IMG/VR virus record: IMGVR_UViG_3300013006_000023
Location: 1-64,000 of that record
DNA from: a virus
DNA: 64,000 nucleotides
Reading direction: 5' to 3' (one strand)
Part shown: one piece after another, positions 25,128 to 32,689 of the stretch
Numbering within the stretch: position 1 is the stretch's first letter
How the letters are laid out: each line of letters begins with the position of its first letter
Made by a program: the position numbers and the translations under genes
The notes under the pieces: model-generated
Databases searched by the model: none
Told to the model about the DNA's origin: nothing
What the model saw: the letters and a program-made list of their open reading frames with translations, nothing else

Positions 25128-25820
25128 TTACACACCCCAAGAAGTTCCACCAAAAAGATTGCCATAACCTGTAGAAACATTTGATCTGCCCACATTTGCA
25201 GGTCTGGGTTGACCAGGCGCCCCACCAGCTGGAGGTGGGTTCTTGATCACATTAGTTAAATCGACGCCGGTTGTTTCTTTGACTTGTTCTAAAAAGTCTA
25301 TAGATTGGTTGACTTGTGGTATGTGGACTGGCACATTGTTAATTTCAACTGTATTGTTGTTTTGTTTTGTAACGTTATCATTTGCAAAGCAAACAATTGC
25401 AGAATTTTTATCATGTTCCCACACTTCAACCTTGTCCACCCAGCATCTGTTGTTAGTAATGCCTCTCACATGTCCATCAGCCACATCAAAACACCATTCG
25501 GCCGTCCTTTCAATACCTACACCTTTGGTCATTACGCGTAAATCTGCAGCACCACTGGCATGTAATTGTTCAAATAGAGGCAGCAATGGATCATCACCTG
25601 AAATGCATAAGGTATGGTCAAATTGCTTTTCAAAAACAGCCTTTAATTCCTTTAGTCCACCAAAGTCTACTACCCAATTCTTATCATCTAATGCATTGCA
25701 ACCAAACCAAAGCTTTGCAACTAACCTGTATCCATGTACAAATTTGCAATGACTACTAGCTCTCCATTGTCTAAATGCACAACTTCCAAGTTCAAAAATC
25801 TTAGTAGATGAAAAATTCAT
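25128..25820 (-). CDS. queD: 6-carboxytetrahydropterin synthase-like QueD
   Basis: A 230-residue member of the 6-pyruvoyl-tetrahydropterin synthase superfamily, the second step from FolE product towards preQ0. The core has CAFRQWRASSHCKFVHGYRL, WVVDFGGLKELK and FDHTLCISGDDPLL. Two of the three usual zinc-ligand positions are changed: the first His is Phe (CAF) and the HGH motif is HGY. An additional His (SHC) nearby may compensate. Residues from about 150 to 230 are an extension with Pro/Gly/Asn-rich sequence unrelated to QueD. It converges with phoH. With FolE, QueE and QueC present, a QueD role is the best reading. Confidence 0.82.
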   Translation of the reverse strand: MNFSSTKIFELGSCAFRQWRASSHCKFVHGYRLVAKLWFGCNALDDKNWVVDFGGLKELKAVFEKQFDHTLCISGDDPLLPLFEQLHASGAADLRVMTKGVGIERTAEWCFDVADGHVRGITNNRCWVDKVEVWEHDKNSAIVCFANDNVTKQNNNTVEINNVPVHIPQVNQSIDFLEQVKETTGVDLTNVIKNPPPAGGAPGQPRPANVGRSNVSTGYGNLFGGTSWGV

Positions 25821-25878
25821 TATTCGTCTTTAACAATATCTCTTAATATTATAAGAGCTTTTTTTTAGAAATCAACTA

Positions 25879-26049
25879 TTATTTTATCGATGCCTGTATA
25901 TTATTTTCCTTGAGGTATGATTCTGCCTCATCTACTGTCTTAAAAGTTACAGGCTTGCCGTTATTGCAAACAATTTCACCTGTTGCATCATTGATGCAGA
26001 TAAAACCGGCCTTGACTAAGCGTGGTTGTGGTTTGCTCTCCATTGACAT
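25879..26049 (-). CDS. Small hypothetical protein (56 residues)
   Basis: A short frame from ATG 26049 to TAA 25879 encodes a 56-residue protein: MSMESKPQPRLVKAGFICIN, then a segment with GEIVCNNGKPVTFKTVDEAE and a helix ending QASIK. The VTFKTVDEAESYLKENN part looks like the strand-helix unit of small phage proteins that read a value and a position. It fills an otherwise empty 230-bp gap between queD and the next minus-strand gene, and composition is codon-like throughout. Function unknown. Confidence 0.65.
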   Translation of the reverse strand: MSMESKPQPRLVKAGFICINDATGEIVCNNGKPVTFKTVDEAESYLKENNIQASIK

Positions 26050-26052
26050 ATA

Positions 26053-26667
26053 TTATATTTTATTCGCAGGCATTACAGTTAAAGCACCTTTAACATTGTC
26101 CACCACTCTGTAAGGCTGTAATGCACCACCATATTTACTTCTTATTGAGAACACGTCACCTCGCACCAGCTTATCCGGTTGTTTGTTTGACTTGTATATG
26201 CTTGGATTTTGCATGAAATAATCAACATCAAACATCTGCGCATTTTTTTGAAAATCACTTGTACCATAAAGCCTCTTCATTTGATCCTTCTGCAATTGTG
26301 TATCAACGGAGCTCTTTGCACCCTGTATTCCTTTTGAGATACCTCTCTCTGCACCAGCTAAAGCTTTTTGCGCTCCACCTAATACAGGGTTCGTTATATT
26401 TGATATATCACCGCTTGAATTTGGTCCGTAAACTATTCCTTGTCTCAAGGCATTTACAGCTGCACCCGGCGCGCCAATTGCCCCTTTGAGTCCTCCAGCT
26501 ACTGCACCTGCACCCTTAAGATATGTTCTCGGATCAATTGCTTTTTTAGCTAGATAGCCTGCACCTTTGAATGGCGCTTTAATAGCTGTTTTAGCTGCAG
26601 CTTTAATATAATCACTCATGGCTTCGGCAATAATTCTATCCACTGCTTCATCAAACTTAAGATTCAT
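26053..26667 (-). CDS. Probable internal head protein with targeting N-terminus
   Basis: A 204-residue protein beginning MNLKFDEAVDRIIAEAMSD, where IAE|A matches the gp21 rule and the start resembles the T4 internal-protein targeting helix. Residues about 20-120 are Gly/Ala/Lys-rich with amphipathic helices (KTAIKAPFKGAGYLAKKA), similar in style to the hydrophobic part of the core protein at 4001. The C-terminal 60 residues look like a small folded domain (LVRGDVFSIRSKYGGALQPY). It overlaps the upstream gene by 11 bp. A membrane-active or DNA-binding role after ejection is speculation. Confidence 0.6.
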   Translation of the reverse strand: MNLKFDEAVDRIIAEAMSDYIKAAAKTAIKAPFKGAGYLAKKAIDPRTYLKGAGAVAGGLKGAIGAPGAAVNALRQGIVYGPNSSGDISNITNPVLGGAQKALAGAERGISKGIQGAKSSVDTQLQKDQMKRLYGTSDFQKNAQMFDVDYFMQNPSIYKSNKQPDKLVRGDVFSIRSKYGGALQPYRVVDNVKGALTVMPANKI

Positions 26668-27091
26668 CTAGTATATAACTCCTATAAATTTCATTTATTC
26701 CTTCTGCATCATAACCATTTTGCTTTAAAAAGACTTCAATATCATCAAGCTCAGAGCAATTATTTATATTCTGAATCAAAGGATCACCCTCTTTCTTTCC
26801 ACACTTAATTAATTGCTCAATAATAAAAGCTTTCAAATCATCAACACAATTGTAGGATTCATCATTAGCAATATATTCAATTAAATCTGGTGTCACGTCT
26901 TCAACGGACATCTCTGGTTCTAGAACCAGAATCTTAATTGTTTTAATTCCTTCCATCAATATATACCCTTCATAACTTGTGCATTTTGTGAAATCGCTCT
27001 GACCGCCTGTTTGGCCTGGATCCACCTTAACTCTAACCCTGCGGAGAGATGTATTTTTAATATTCTCCTCCAAGATGTGCCTAAATCTCAT
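26657..27091 (-). CDS. Late protein with capsid-targeting-like N-terminus
   Basis: A 144-residue protein beginning MRFRHILEENIKNTS (ILE|E candidate cleavage), then RRVRVKVDPGQTGG and an acidic C-terminal half that looks helical. CATAAATA lies 5 bases before the ATG. It overlaps the next gene by 11 bp, so both are one transcript. Family not recognised. Confidence 0.6.
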   Translation of the reverse strand: MRFRHILEENIKNTSLRRVRVKVDPGQTGGQSDFTKCTSYEGYILMEGIKTIKILVLEPEMSVEDVTPDLIEYIANDESYNCVDDLKAFIIEQLIKCGKKEGDPLIQNINNCSELDDIEVFLKQNGYDAEGINEIYRSYILDES

Positions 27092-27096
27092 ATAGA

Positions 27097-27104
27097 TATT
27101 TATG
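27097..27104 (-). promoter_or_regulatory. Late promoter motif CATAAATA
   Basis: The gap to the ATG at 27091 is 5 bases. It lies back to back with the folE promoter. Confidence 0.6.
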
Positions 27105-27132
27105 TTGAAATGAACATATCTTAATATATAAT
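27105..27132 (+). promoter_or_regulatory. Sigma70-like promoter of folE
   Basis: TTGAAA (27105-27110), a 16-bp spacer, and a perfect TATAAT (27127-27132), ending 6 bases before the folE ATG. This suggests early expression by host RNA polymerase. Confidence 0.7.
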
Positions 27133-27138
27133 TCTCTT

Positions 27139-27798
27139 ATGTTAAAGAATAAACGTAATTTACCGTATGCCAATCATAACCAGCCTGTAACTGAAGAAGA
27201 GAAGAAAGACATTATTGATAGAGCTGCCAAAGCATATGAAGCATACATGGATGCATTGGGGTATGACTGGAGAAATGATCCTAACAGCAACAATACACCA
27301 CATCGCGTGGCAAAAGCTTTTGTTGAGGATTTTGCATGGGGGTGTTACAGCCTGCCACCCAAAATCACAGCTTTTGATAATGTAGACAAATATGATGGCA
27401 TAGTTGCACAAACAAACATCAAGGTCACTTCATTATGCTCACATCATCATGCACCATTTACCGGGTTTGCTCATGTTGCCTATATACCCTCTAAATCTGG
27501 CAAGGTCATTGGGTTAAGCAAATTGAATCGCGTGGTTGATTGGTTTTCACGCAGACCACAAGTACAAGAGAATCTCACAATGCAAATTCATGATTATATC
27601 AACATTATTTGCGAGAAGAATAACGGTGTTGCAGTAATGATTGAGGCAGGCCATACTTGTTGCGCAAACCGTGGCATAAGACATGATTCAACAATGAGAA
27701 CTGCCAGAATGTCTGGCACGTTTTTGGATAACAAGGATAACTCTCGCGCTGAATTCTACAAGTTTGTCGAATTTGCTCAGAACAGAAAACTCACGTAA
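27139..27798 (+). CDS. folE: GTP cyclohydrolase I FolE
   Basis: Converts GTP to 7,8-dihydroneopterin triphosphate, the first step of deazaguanine synthesis. In 219 residues it shows TSLCSHHHAPF (Cys100, His102-103; zinc and catalysis), VAYIPSKSGKVIGLSKLNR, RRPQVQENLT and EAGHTCCANRGI (zinc Cys174 or 175). Length is normal for a bacterial enzyme. Its own early-type promoter precedes it, and it converges on the late gene at 27799 with no spacer. Confidence 0.95.
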   Translation: MLKNKRNLPYANHNQPVTEEEKKDIIDRAAKAYEAYMDALGYDWRNDPNSNNTPHRVAKAFVEDFAWGCYSLPPKITAFDNVDKYDGIVAQTNIKVTSLCSHHHAPFTGFAHVAYIPSKSGKVIGLSKLNRVVDWFSRRPQVQENLTMQIHDYINIICEKNNGVAVMIEAGHTCCANRGIRHDSTMRTARMSGTFLDNKDNSRAEFYKFVEFAQNRKLT

Positions 27799-28200
27799 TC
27801 ATTGCTTGTTCACATCAATCACTGCATTCAATTGTTTCAGAAAAGGTTCACCCACAAGTATTGGATCTTCATTTTCTGATCGATCTGCTATGCTGAACGG
27901 TATATTCTTATAATCTTTACCATTTATTCTTATGTTAAGATTCACAATGGGTCTGTCTTCCTTTACACCGCTGCCAATGTGTATCTTTATATCACCACTC
28001 TTTGGTGCTTGGAATTTCTTATTCCCAACTGTTGTAAATGATACAGTCTCACCCTCTTCCGATACATCCACACCATGCAGAACATTGTATGCCTCATTAC
28101 CACTATCAATTTTTGCTTTAATCTTGCCAAGCCCTTCAACGTCAATATATTCATTAACACCCAATATAACCTTATTATAATATTCTTTGAAATTATCCAT
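27799..28200 (-). CDS. Retropepsin-like aspartic protease-fold protein
   Basis: A 133-residue protein with KAKIDSGNEAYNVLHG (D32-S33-G34, the D-(S/T)-G active-site triplet) and DRSENEDPILVGEPFL near the C-terminus. This pattern belongs to small retropepsin-like proteins such as the RimK-associated (PF05618) family (D-T-G-A...; D-R...P-x-L-x-G-x-x-F-L). The first 14 residues (MDNFKEYYNKVILG) look like the capsid-targeting helices of its neighbours but lack a clear LxE. The late motif AATAAATA at 28228-28235 is 27 bases upstream. Dimerisation would be needed for activity if it works as retropepsins do. Confidence 0.6.
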   Translation of the reverse strand: MDNFKEYYNKVILGVNEYIDVEGLGKIKAKIDSGNEAYNVLHGVDVSEEGETVSFTTVGNKKFQAPKSGDIKIHIGSGVKEDRPIVNLNIRINGKDYKNIPFSIADRSENEDPILVGEPFLKQLNAVIDVNKQ

Positions 28201-28227
28201 ATCTTTTGCCTGTGGCTTATTCTAATA

Positions 28228-28235
28228 TATTTATT
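28228..28235 (-). promoter_or_regulatory. Late promoter motif AATAAATA
   Basis: Complement of tatttatt, 27 bases before the ATG at 28200, so this transcript would have a short leader. It lies in the divergent gap with the gene at 28269. Confidence 0.5.
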
Positions 28236-28255
28236 GGTTGCAGTGACATAAAAAG

Positions 28256-28263
28256 ATTAAATA
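28256..28263 (+). promoter_or_regulatory. Late promoter motif ATTAAATA
   Basis: It ends 5 bases before ATG 28269 and supports that start over a TTG at 28206. Confidence 0.55.
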
Positions 28264-28268
28264 ATTAC

Positions 28269-28907
28269 ATGTTTGCAAGAGATTACAACACATTAAATGA
28301 ACTGTATGATACGAAAATTATCAAAGAAAATGTAGGCCTAGGCCCGCTAGCAGACAACAACAATACTACACCTAGTAACACACAAGCAGTAAGAATTAAG
28401 ATGCCACCCAAAAGAACCTGCGGTGAAAATGAAGAGCATTGTGCTTATGCTGCACAAGGTTGTGAATGTGGTGAATGTAGTGAATGTGCACACTCTGAGA
28501 GCTCCTCAGAAGATTGTGAAGGATACGATCCATCATCATACGATAGTAACGGTAAAATGGCAAGACAATTGCTTTTCAGAGTTCATAAACTTTCTGCCAT
28601 GCTTCACGATTTATTAAACAATAAAGACAATATTGAAGCCTGGGTGTTGAGTAAAATTACAAATGCACATGATCAGATAGCATCAGTATTTGGTTATGAA
28701 GATTATGAAGCTGCACTCAATTCAAATCATGGAATGTGTGGTGATAATTTAGAAGAGAATAATGAAGAAGAGCTTTTTAAGAGAATTGATGCAGGTGGAC
28801 TTGACATTCTTGATTTATTAAAATCAAAACTTAGCAGAGAATCAAAAGAGACATTAGAGAAGGTGTTGCTTGAAACAATTATTTTGTTAGAGAAGAAGTC
28901 TAAATAA
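28269..28907 (+). CDS. Late protein with Cys cluster and a phage helical domain
   Basis: A 212-residue protein starting MFARDYNTLNELYDTKIIKE. A middle stretch holds eight closely spaced cysteines (CGENEEHCAYAAQGCECGEC, then SECA and EDC), a possible metal site. The following domain (MARQLLFRVHKLSAMLHDLL, then IEAWVLSKITNAHDQIASV) resembles a helical unit I have seen in virion proteins of marine T4-like phages (x-W-V-x-S-K-I-T-x-A). It is the only plus-strand late gene in this minus-strand cluster and it converges with the nucleotidylyltransferase (8-bp overlap). Confidence 0.6.
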   Translation: MFARDYNTLNELYDTKIIKENVGLGPLADNNNTTPSNTQAVRIKMPPKRTCGENEEHCAYAAQGCECGECSECAHSESSSEDCEGYDPSSYDSNGKMARQLLFRVHKLSAMLHDLLNNKDNIEAWVLSKITNAHDQIASVFGYEDYEAALNSNHGMCGDNLEENNEEELFKRIDAGGLDILDLLKSKLSRESKETLEKVLLETIILLEKKSK

Positions 28908-29553
28908 GTTTCTTATTAAATAGATCAAAAATCCTTGGATCAAACTTACCTATAATTTGCGCTATATATTCTTTTCTCTGTTGGTCGTTGGCCGATTTGT
29001 ACATGTTCCTTAGTTCTGTTGCACTGGATATGCTCTTTCCACCCACATTGAATTGCACTGTGCCAGGAGAAAAAATGTATCCATGTCCGCCATCTTGCTT
29101 GAAGGGTACCATATCACTTAGACTTACAAATGGCTGAAAATATGTAGGGCGGCCGTCTCTTGTTACACCAAATTTAAATCTTGGATCTTCCTTCATATCC
29201 TTCTCTCCAACAGCATAAACTGCTTTGGCAACATTCTGGTCATAATCATTTAAAATTTCTATGGGTTTGTAAGGTTGCTTAACCTGCACTATCTCATGAC
29301 TGGGTACACCTGCTGCTTCCATGATTTGTTTTTTCTCTTGAAAGCTAAATGGATATCTACTTGCATCGTCTGTCTTCTGTGGAGCATCTGAGGTAGCTAT
29401 AAAAAAATCAGCTCCTGGAAATTGCTTCTTGGCCATATCAAAGAATTTCTTGTGACCAATGTGAAATGGCTGAAATCTGCCTGGAAAAATAACTATAAGA
29501 TTATTTTTTTGGTGCTGCAGCACTTCACTAATATATTGTTTAAATGTTTTCAT
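28900..29553 (-). CDS. HxGH nucleotidylyltransferase with capsid-targeting N-terminus
   Basis: A 217-residue protein. The N-terminus MKTFKQYISEVLQHQKNN is very close to the T4 internal-protein targeting peptide (MKTYQEFIAEA type), with ISE|V as the possible cut. The rest is a cytidylyltransferase-fold enzyme: IFPGRFQPFHIGHKKFF (HxGH at about 31-34) and KSISSATELRNMY (ISS-x-x-x-R). Such enzymes transfer a nucleotidyl group, for example to NMN, pantetheine phosphate or sugars; the substrate cannot be told here. Last gene of the four-gene late operon from 32105; it overlaps the ligase-like gene by 4 bp. Confidence 0.78.
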   Translation of the reverse strand: MKTFKQYISEVLQHQKNNLIVIFPGRFQPFHIGHKKFFDMAKKQFPGADFFIATSDAPQKTDDASRYPFSFQEKKQIMEAAGVPSHEIVQVKQPYKPIEILNDYDQNVAKAVYAVGEKDMKEDPRFKFGVTRDGRPTYFQPFVSLSDMVPFKQDGGHGYIFSPGTVQFNVGGKSISSATELRNMYKSANDQQRKEYIAQIIGKFDPRIFDLFNKKLI

Positions 29554-30755
29554 GCTCTTGGTGTCAGCACATTTGCTGAGCCTTCCATGCCATAAGGCGG
29601 GTTTGTTTGATAGTTCATTCTATTACCTACTGTGTTAATATTCTTCAACTCACTTGTAACATTGCTCTCTTCTTCAGATTTTTTCTGAGCAAACTTACCA
29701 GCTTCTTTACCAGTAATAAAATTGCCGGTAATCTTTACTGGGTTATTCGATATGGATGCATCGCGTACTACTATACCTTCTTGTGTATTCAAAGAGCCAA
29801 GGTCTGATGTAGCCGCATCCTTAATGGCCTGTCCAAGTGAGATAGTAGCTTGATAAAAAACAGCACCATCAATTACTGTTTGCATTGATTTTTCATCATT
29901 AACATACAAATCCAATGGCATGCTGCTCGAAACATTCTTATAATTCTCCAAACTCATAGCTGCTATTGTTCTTCCGGACTTAAGCTTAATTTTTTCATTG
30001 CGCGGATTTTTTGCTGTTGCAAGCCATTCACTAAGAGGCTTTGTTACTATATTTTTTGTATTGTAAGCAACTGTAAAAGGACTACGTAATGCAACGTTTA
30101 GATTCATATTATTTAACTTTATAGTGAACTCATGCTCCACATCAAAACCTTGTTTCTTTGCTATGGGATTTATTTTATCTATCAATGTTAACAAAGCATT
30201 TTTATCAAATGATATCTCTCTGGATGCTCTGCTCATACTGCCACGCACCGGGCTCTTCACACTAATAATTTCATTCAACCCATGAATTGCAAGAAAATTA
30301 TTTGCATATCCAACCACATTGGTCTCACCTTTAACATATTCCATGTTAAATAAAATTTTATCATTGTCCCACATGCCCAACTTCTTCAGATCCTGCTCTA
30401 TAGAAGGAATTGCTGTGTTAAAGATATTTAAAACAGTGGCTCCTATGGTGAGCATTCCATGACCTGCCGGAAACCTGCCAGCAAGTCTGCCCACTGTTAC
30501 ACCAGCCACATCTTCAGGCTTATTTGAACCTCTATCAAGAGCAAATTCTTTTTGATCTTCTTCATTGTTGATGAGTCTAATGGATGCATTAATGCCATCA
30601 ATCTTTAATGAAGCAGGTGTCTTAGCCAAGCTTTTTATTATTTTATTAAAGATGTTAATTAAATTTTTACCAGTATTTGCTTCTGGTAGATCAAATGGAT
30701 GTGCCATATGCCCTGCTACCCCGCCTTCTAATAAGAACTGCTTAAACGTTATCAT
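29550..30755 (-). CDS. Ligase/capping-type nucleotidyltransferase-like protein with targeting N-terminus
   Basis: A 401-residue protein that starts MITFKQFLLEGGVAGHMAHP, where LLE|G fits gp21 cleavage. Motifs of the covalent nucleotidyltransferases (DNA/RNA ligase, capping enzyme) follow in order: motif I K51-I-D-G54 in SLKIDGINASIRL, FALDRGS, FNMEYVKGE (motif III-like, Glu139), EGIVVRD (motif IV, about 326-332) and a weaker motif V at VKITGNFITGK. If active, Lys51 would carry AMP. The middle region 150-320 is unlike classic ligases. It overlaps the nuclease-like gene by 14 bp and has its own AAAGGA-like Shine-Dalgarno. Confidence 0.65.
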   Translation of the reverse strand: MITFKQFLLEGGVAGHMAHPFDLPEANTGKNLINIFNKIIKSLAKTPASLKIDGINASIRLINNEEDQKEFALDRGSNKPEDVAGVTVGRLAGRFPAGHGMLTIGATVLNIFNTAIPSIEQDLKKLGMWDNDKILFNMEYVKGETNVVGYANNFLAIHGLNEIISVKSPVRGSMSRASREISFDKNALLTLIDKINPIAKKQGFDVEHEFTIKLNNMNLNVALRSPFTVAYNTKNIVTKPLSEWLATAKNPRNEKIKLKSGRTIAAMSLENYKNVSSSMPLDLYVNDEKSMQTVIDGAVFYQATISLGQAIKDAATSDLGSLNTQEGIVVRDASISNNPVKITGNFITGKEAGKFAQKKSEEESNVTSELKNINTVGNRMNYQTNPPYGMEGSANVLTPRA

Positions 30756-31668
30756 TATTCCTTTTTTTACGCGACTTATTATTCAACAAATGCATTAAAA
30801 TTTTCTTTACATCTTGAGGGGATTCCAGATTCAAATTGCTTGGCGCAAGGTCATAAGATTGTAATTTAGGTGTTATGCGATATAAGGCAGTTCTTATACG
30901 AATAGGTGCACCTTTGTATGTGATGCTTCTGCTGCCGTTTGGACCTAATCTACATTCTATTGTGCATATGCCTTTGAATTCTGGTACACCTATGCCTTGA
31001 ATATCTGTACCCAAATAGTAAAGTCCCAACCCACCAATTTGAATATAATAACAATCCTTACTATTGTAGTGTTTGATAATAGTACTCACATCATTATTTT
31101 TTAAACGCACGTTAAGATCACTTAGTAAACCTTCCTGAGCTGCTTTGTCCCATGCTGTTACTGCTATCTTTCCTGTTGGTGCACGATACTGTAATGCAGA
31201 ATGTAATTCAATTGGATCACACTTCTTTATATATTCTATGTATGCTTGAAGTGCAGGTAATCTGCTTTGTGCTGCTTTTGTTACAAAGGGCAAAACAGCT
31301 GAATCTACACTGCTTGCATCAACAATTTCTACTTTACCAGTTGTTGCATCCATTCGCACAGATGTTGAACCCATTTGAGCATCCCTATTCATCTTCACTT
31401 CAACGTTGAACGGTGCACCATCTGCTTCAATACGCACATCAGCTCCGACATTACTAAAAGCACTTCCTCTGCGATTTATCTTGACTTTTGATAATGAAAA
31501 ATCCTCAATAACACTCTGAATTAATTGTGTAATCTTATGCTCATATACTGCACCACCCATGCCAGCCTTCTCCCTGTGCAACACATCATGAGCAGGTAAG
31601 AGTGGTACCTCTCTTGCGAAAGTCTCAGCAAGGTACACATCACTCAAACTTTTGTAATTTTTACTCAC
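30742..31668 (-). CDS. PD-(D/E)XK nuclease-like protein with targeting-like N-terminus
   Basis: A 308-residue protein. The N-terminus MSKNYKSLSDVYLAETFAR has LAE|T as a candidate cut. The nuclease-fold signature is GADVRIEADGAPFNVEVKMN (Asp77, Glu90, Lys92), preceded by a conserved YEHKITQLIQ helix with Glu43, as in Holliday-junction- and restriction-type PD-(D/E)XK proteins. It lies 4 bp into the end of the first operon gene. A role as a DNA nuclease acting on the host chromosome or on the phage's own DNA is inferred. Confidence 0.6.
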   Translation of the reverse strand: MSKNYKSLSDVYLAETFAREVPLLPAHDVLHREKAGMGGAVYEHKITQLIQSVIEDFSLSKVKINRRGSAFSNVGADVRIEADGAPFNVEVKMNRDAQMGSTSVRMDATTGKVEIVDASSVDSAVLPFVTKAAQSRLPALQAYIEYIKKCDPIELHSALQYRAPTGKIAVTAWDKAAQEGLLSDLNVRLKNNDVSTIIKHYNSKDCYYIQIGGLGLYYLGTDIQGIGVPEFKGICTIECRLGPNGSRSITYKGAPIRIRTALYRITPKLQSYDLAPSNLNLESPQDVKKILMHLLNNKSRKKRNNDNV

Positions 31669-32105
31669 GACTTGACATCATTACTATATCTCTTCATTGC
31701 AGATAAAATTTGTTTATACTTTGCCATAAAATTATCCTCATTAATTGTATCAACAAATTGCTTAAAATGAGGATTGTCCAATCTCTCTGGATTATCTTCA
31801 TAGTTTAAGTTCTGACTTATGGCCTCTTGCAAGCCTTCTCTAATGTTCTCAACATTTTCACGTGTAATGGTAGTTGTAAAGAGTGTGTCAATAGAACCAG
31901 ATGGTATATTCATTATCAAGGCTTTTGCGAGAAGCCTGACTAGATCCACGTATCCTTCTGGTGGCAGAGCCTGTGGTGGTGTCTTTATCTGCGGATTGAC
32001 TGCCGGATCTTCATTTGGAGCAGGGGTAGTTGCATCCTGGGGGTTAGGCTCTCCAACAGCTTCAAATACTGACATGTATGCTTCAATTTTTTTACTAAAA
32101 CTCAT
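31665..32105 (-). CDS. Late protein, first gene of the virion-enzyme operon
   Basis: A 146-residue protein: MSFSKKIEAYMSVFEAVGE (VFE|A candidate), a Pro/Ala/Asn-rich linker to about residue 50, then a helical domain with IREGLQEAISQNLNYEDN. A perfect late promoter (TATAAATA, 32111-32118) lies 5 bases upstream, and the next gene starts inside its stop (4-bp overlap). I do not recognise the family. It may be a carrier or partner of the three enzymes encoded downstream. Confidence 0.65.
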   Translation of the reverse strand: MSFSKKIEAYMSVFEAVGEPNPQDATTPAPNEDPAVNPQIKTPPQALPPEGYVDLVRLLAKALIMNIPSGSIDTLFTTTITRENVENIREGLQEAISQNLNYEDNPERLDNPHFKQFVDTINEDNFMAKYKQILSAMKRYSNDVKS

Positions 32106-32110
32106 ATGTT

Positions 32111-32118
32111 TATTTATA
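32111..32118 (-). promoter_or_regulatory. Perfect T4 late promoter TATAAATA of the virion-enzyme operon
   Basis: An exact match, 5 bases before the ATG at 32105. It heads the chain 32105 to 28900. Confidence 0.8.
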
Positions 32119-32685
32119 TTAAACCAACATAAGCTGCTTTGTTTTAAGCTGATTAAAATACTTCTCGCTCAAGAACAACAATTCATTCTGTTTGGCAAAT
32201 TTCTGTATTTTATTAAATGTATACTTCTCAAAAGTAATATTATCAACATATGTTTTTAAGTTGCTAACTATCTCAATACCACGGCCATCTCTTGTTTTTA
32301 ACAGATGGGCAAGAAATTCAATATTGTAGCTGGCAATAAAAACTCTGATGGGTAATAATTTTTTAATCTTCAACACTATTGCGTTTAATACAAGTAATAG
32401 TGCTTTTTCATCGTAATATTTTAAAATTTGACAGCTATCAGGGATATGTGATGACGAGAAGAACAACACTACCTTTTCGCTATACTTCTCCCTGAGCAGC
32501 ACCTCACATACACCATGAAACATGTGATGAAAGAAGAGTTTTCTTGCTGTTGCATTCAGCCGATCTGACAGCAAGTTGTATTTATGCAAATCATCAATTA
32601 ACTCTGTCTCAATTATATCTTTAAATAAAAAATTTAAATTAAGTACAACAAAATTATAAGGCTTAAATTCTAATAGTTTCTGCAC
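32119..32685 (-). CDS. Hypothetical protein
   Basis: A 188-residue, Leu/Lys/Phe-rich, mostly helical protein (NFVVLNLNFLFKDIIETEL near the start, VVLFFSSSHIPDSCQ in the middle). The alternation of hydrophobic strands and helices with VVLFFSSSHIPDS suggests an alpha/beta fold, possibly a PIN- or Rossmann-like one, but there is no motif I can name. Its stop lies directly at the late promoter of the operon below and it starts 4 bases after the GIY-YIG gene. Confidence 0.55.
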   Translation of the reverse strand: MQKLLEFKPYNFVVLNLNFLFKDIIETELIDDLHKYNLLSDRLNATARKLFFHHMFHGVCEVLLREKYSEKVVLFFSSSHIPDSCQILKYYDEKALLLVLNAIVLKIKKLLPIRVFIASYNIEFLAHLLKTRDGRGIEIVSNLKTYVDNITFEKYTFNKIQKFAKQNELLFLSEKYFNQLKTKQLMLV

Positions 32686-32689
32686 TTAC

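Noticed and set aside
25910-26113. Plus-strand open frame in the gap after queD
   Set aside because: The minus-strand 56-residue frame at 25879-26049 has a more protein-like sequence, fits the gene direction, and the plus-strand frame runs into the next gene.
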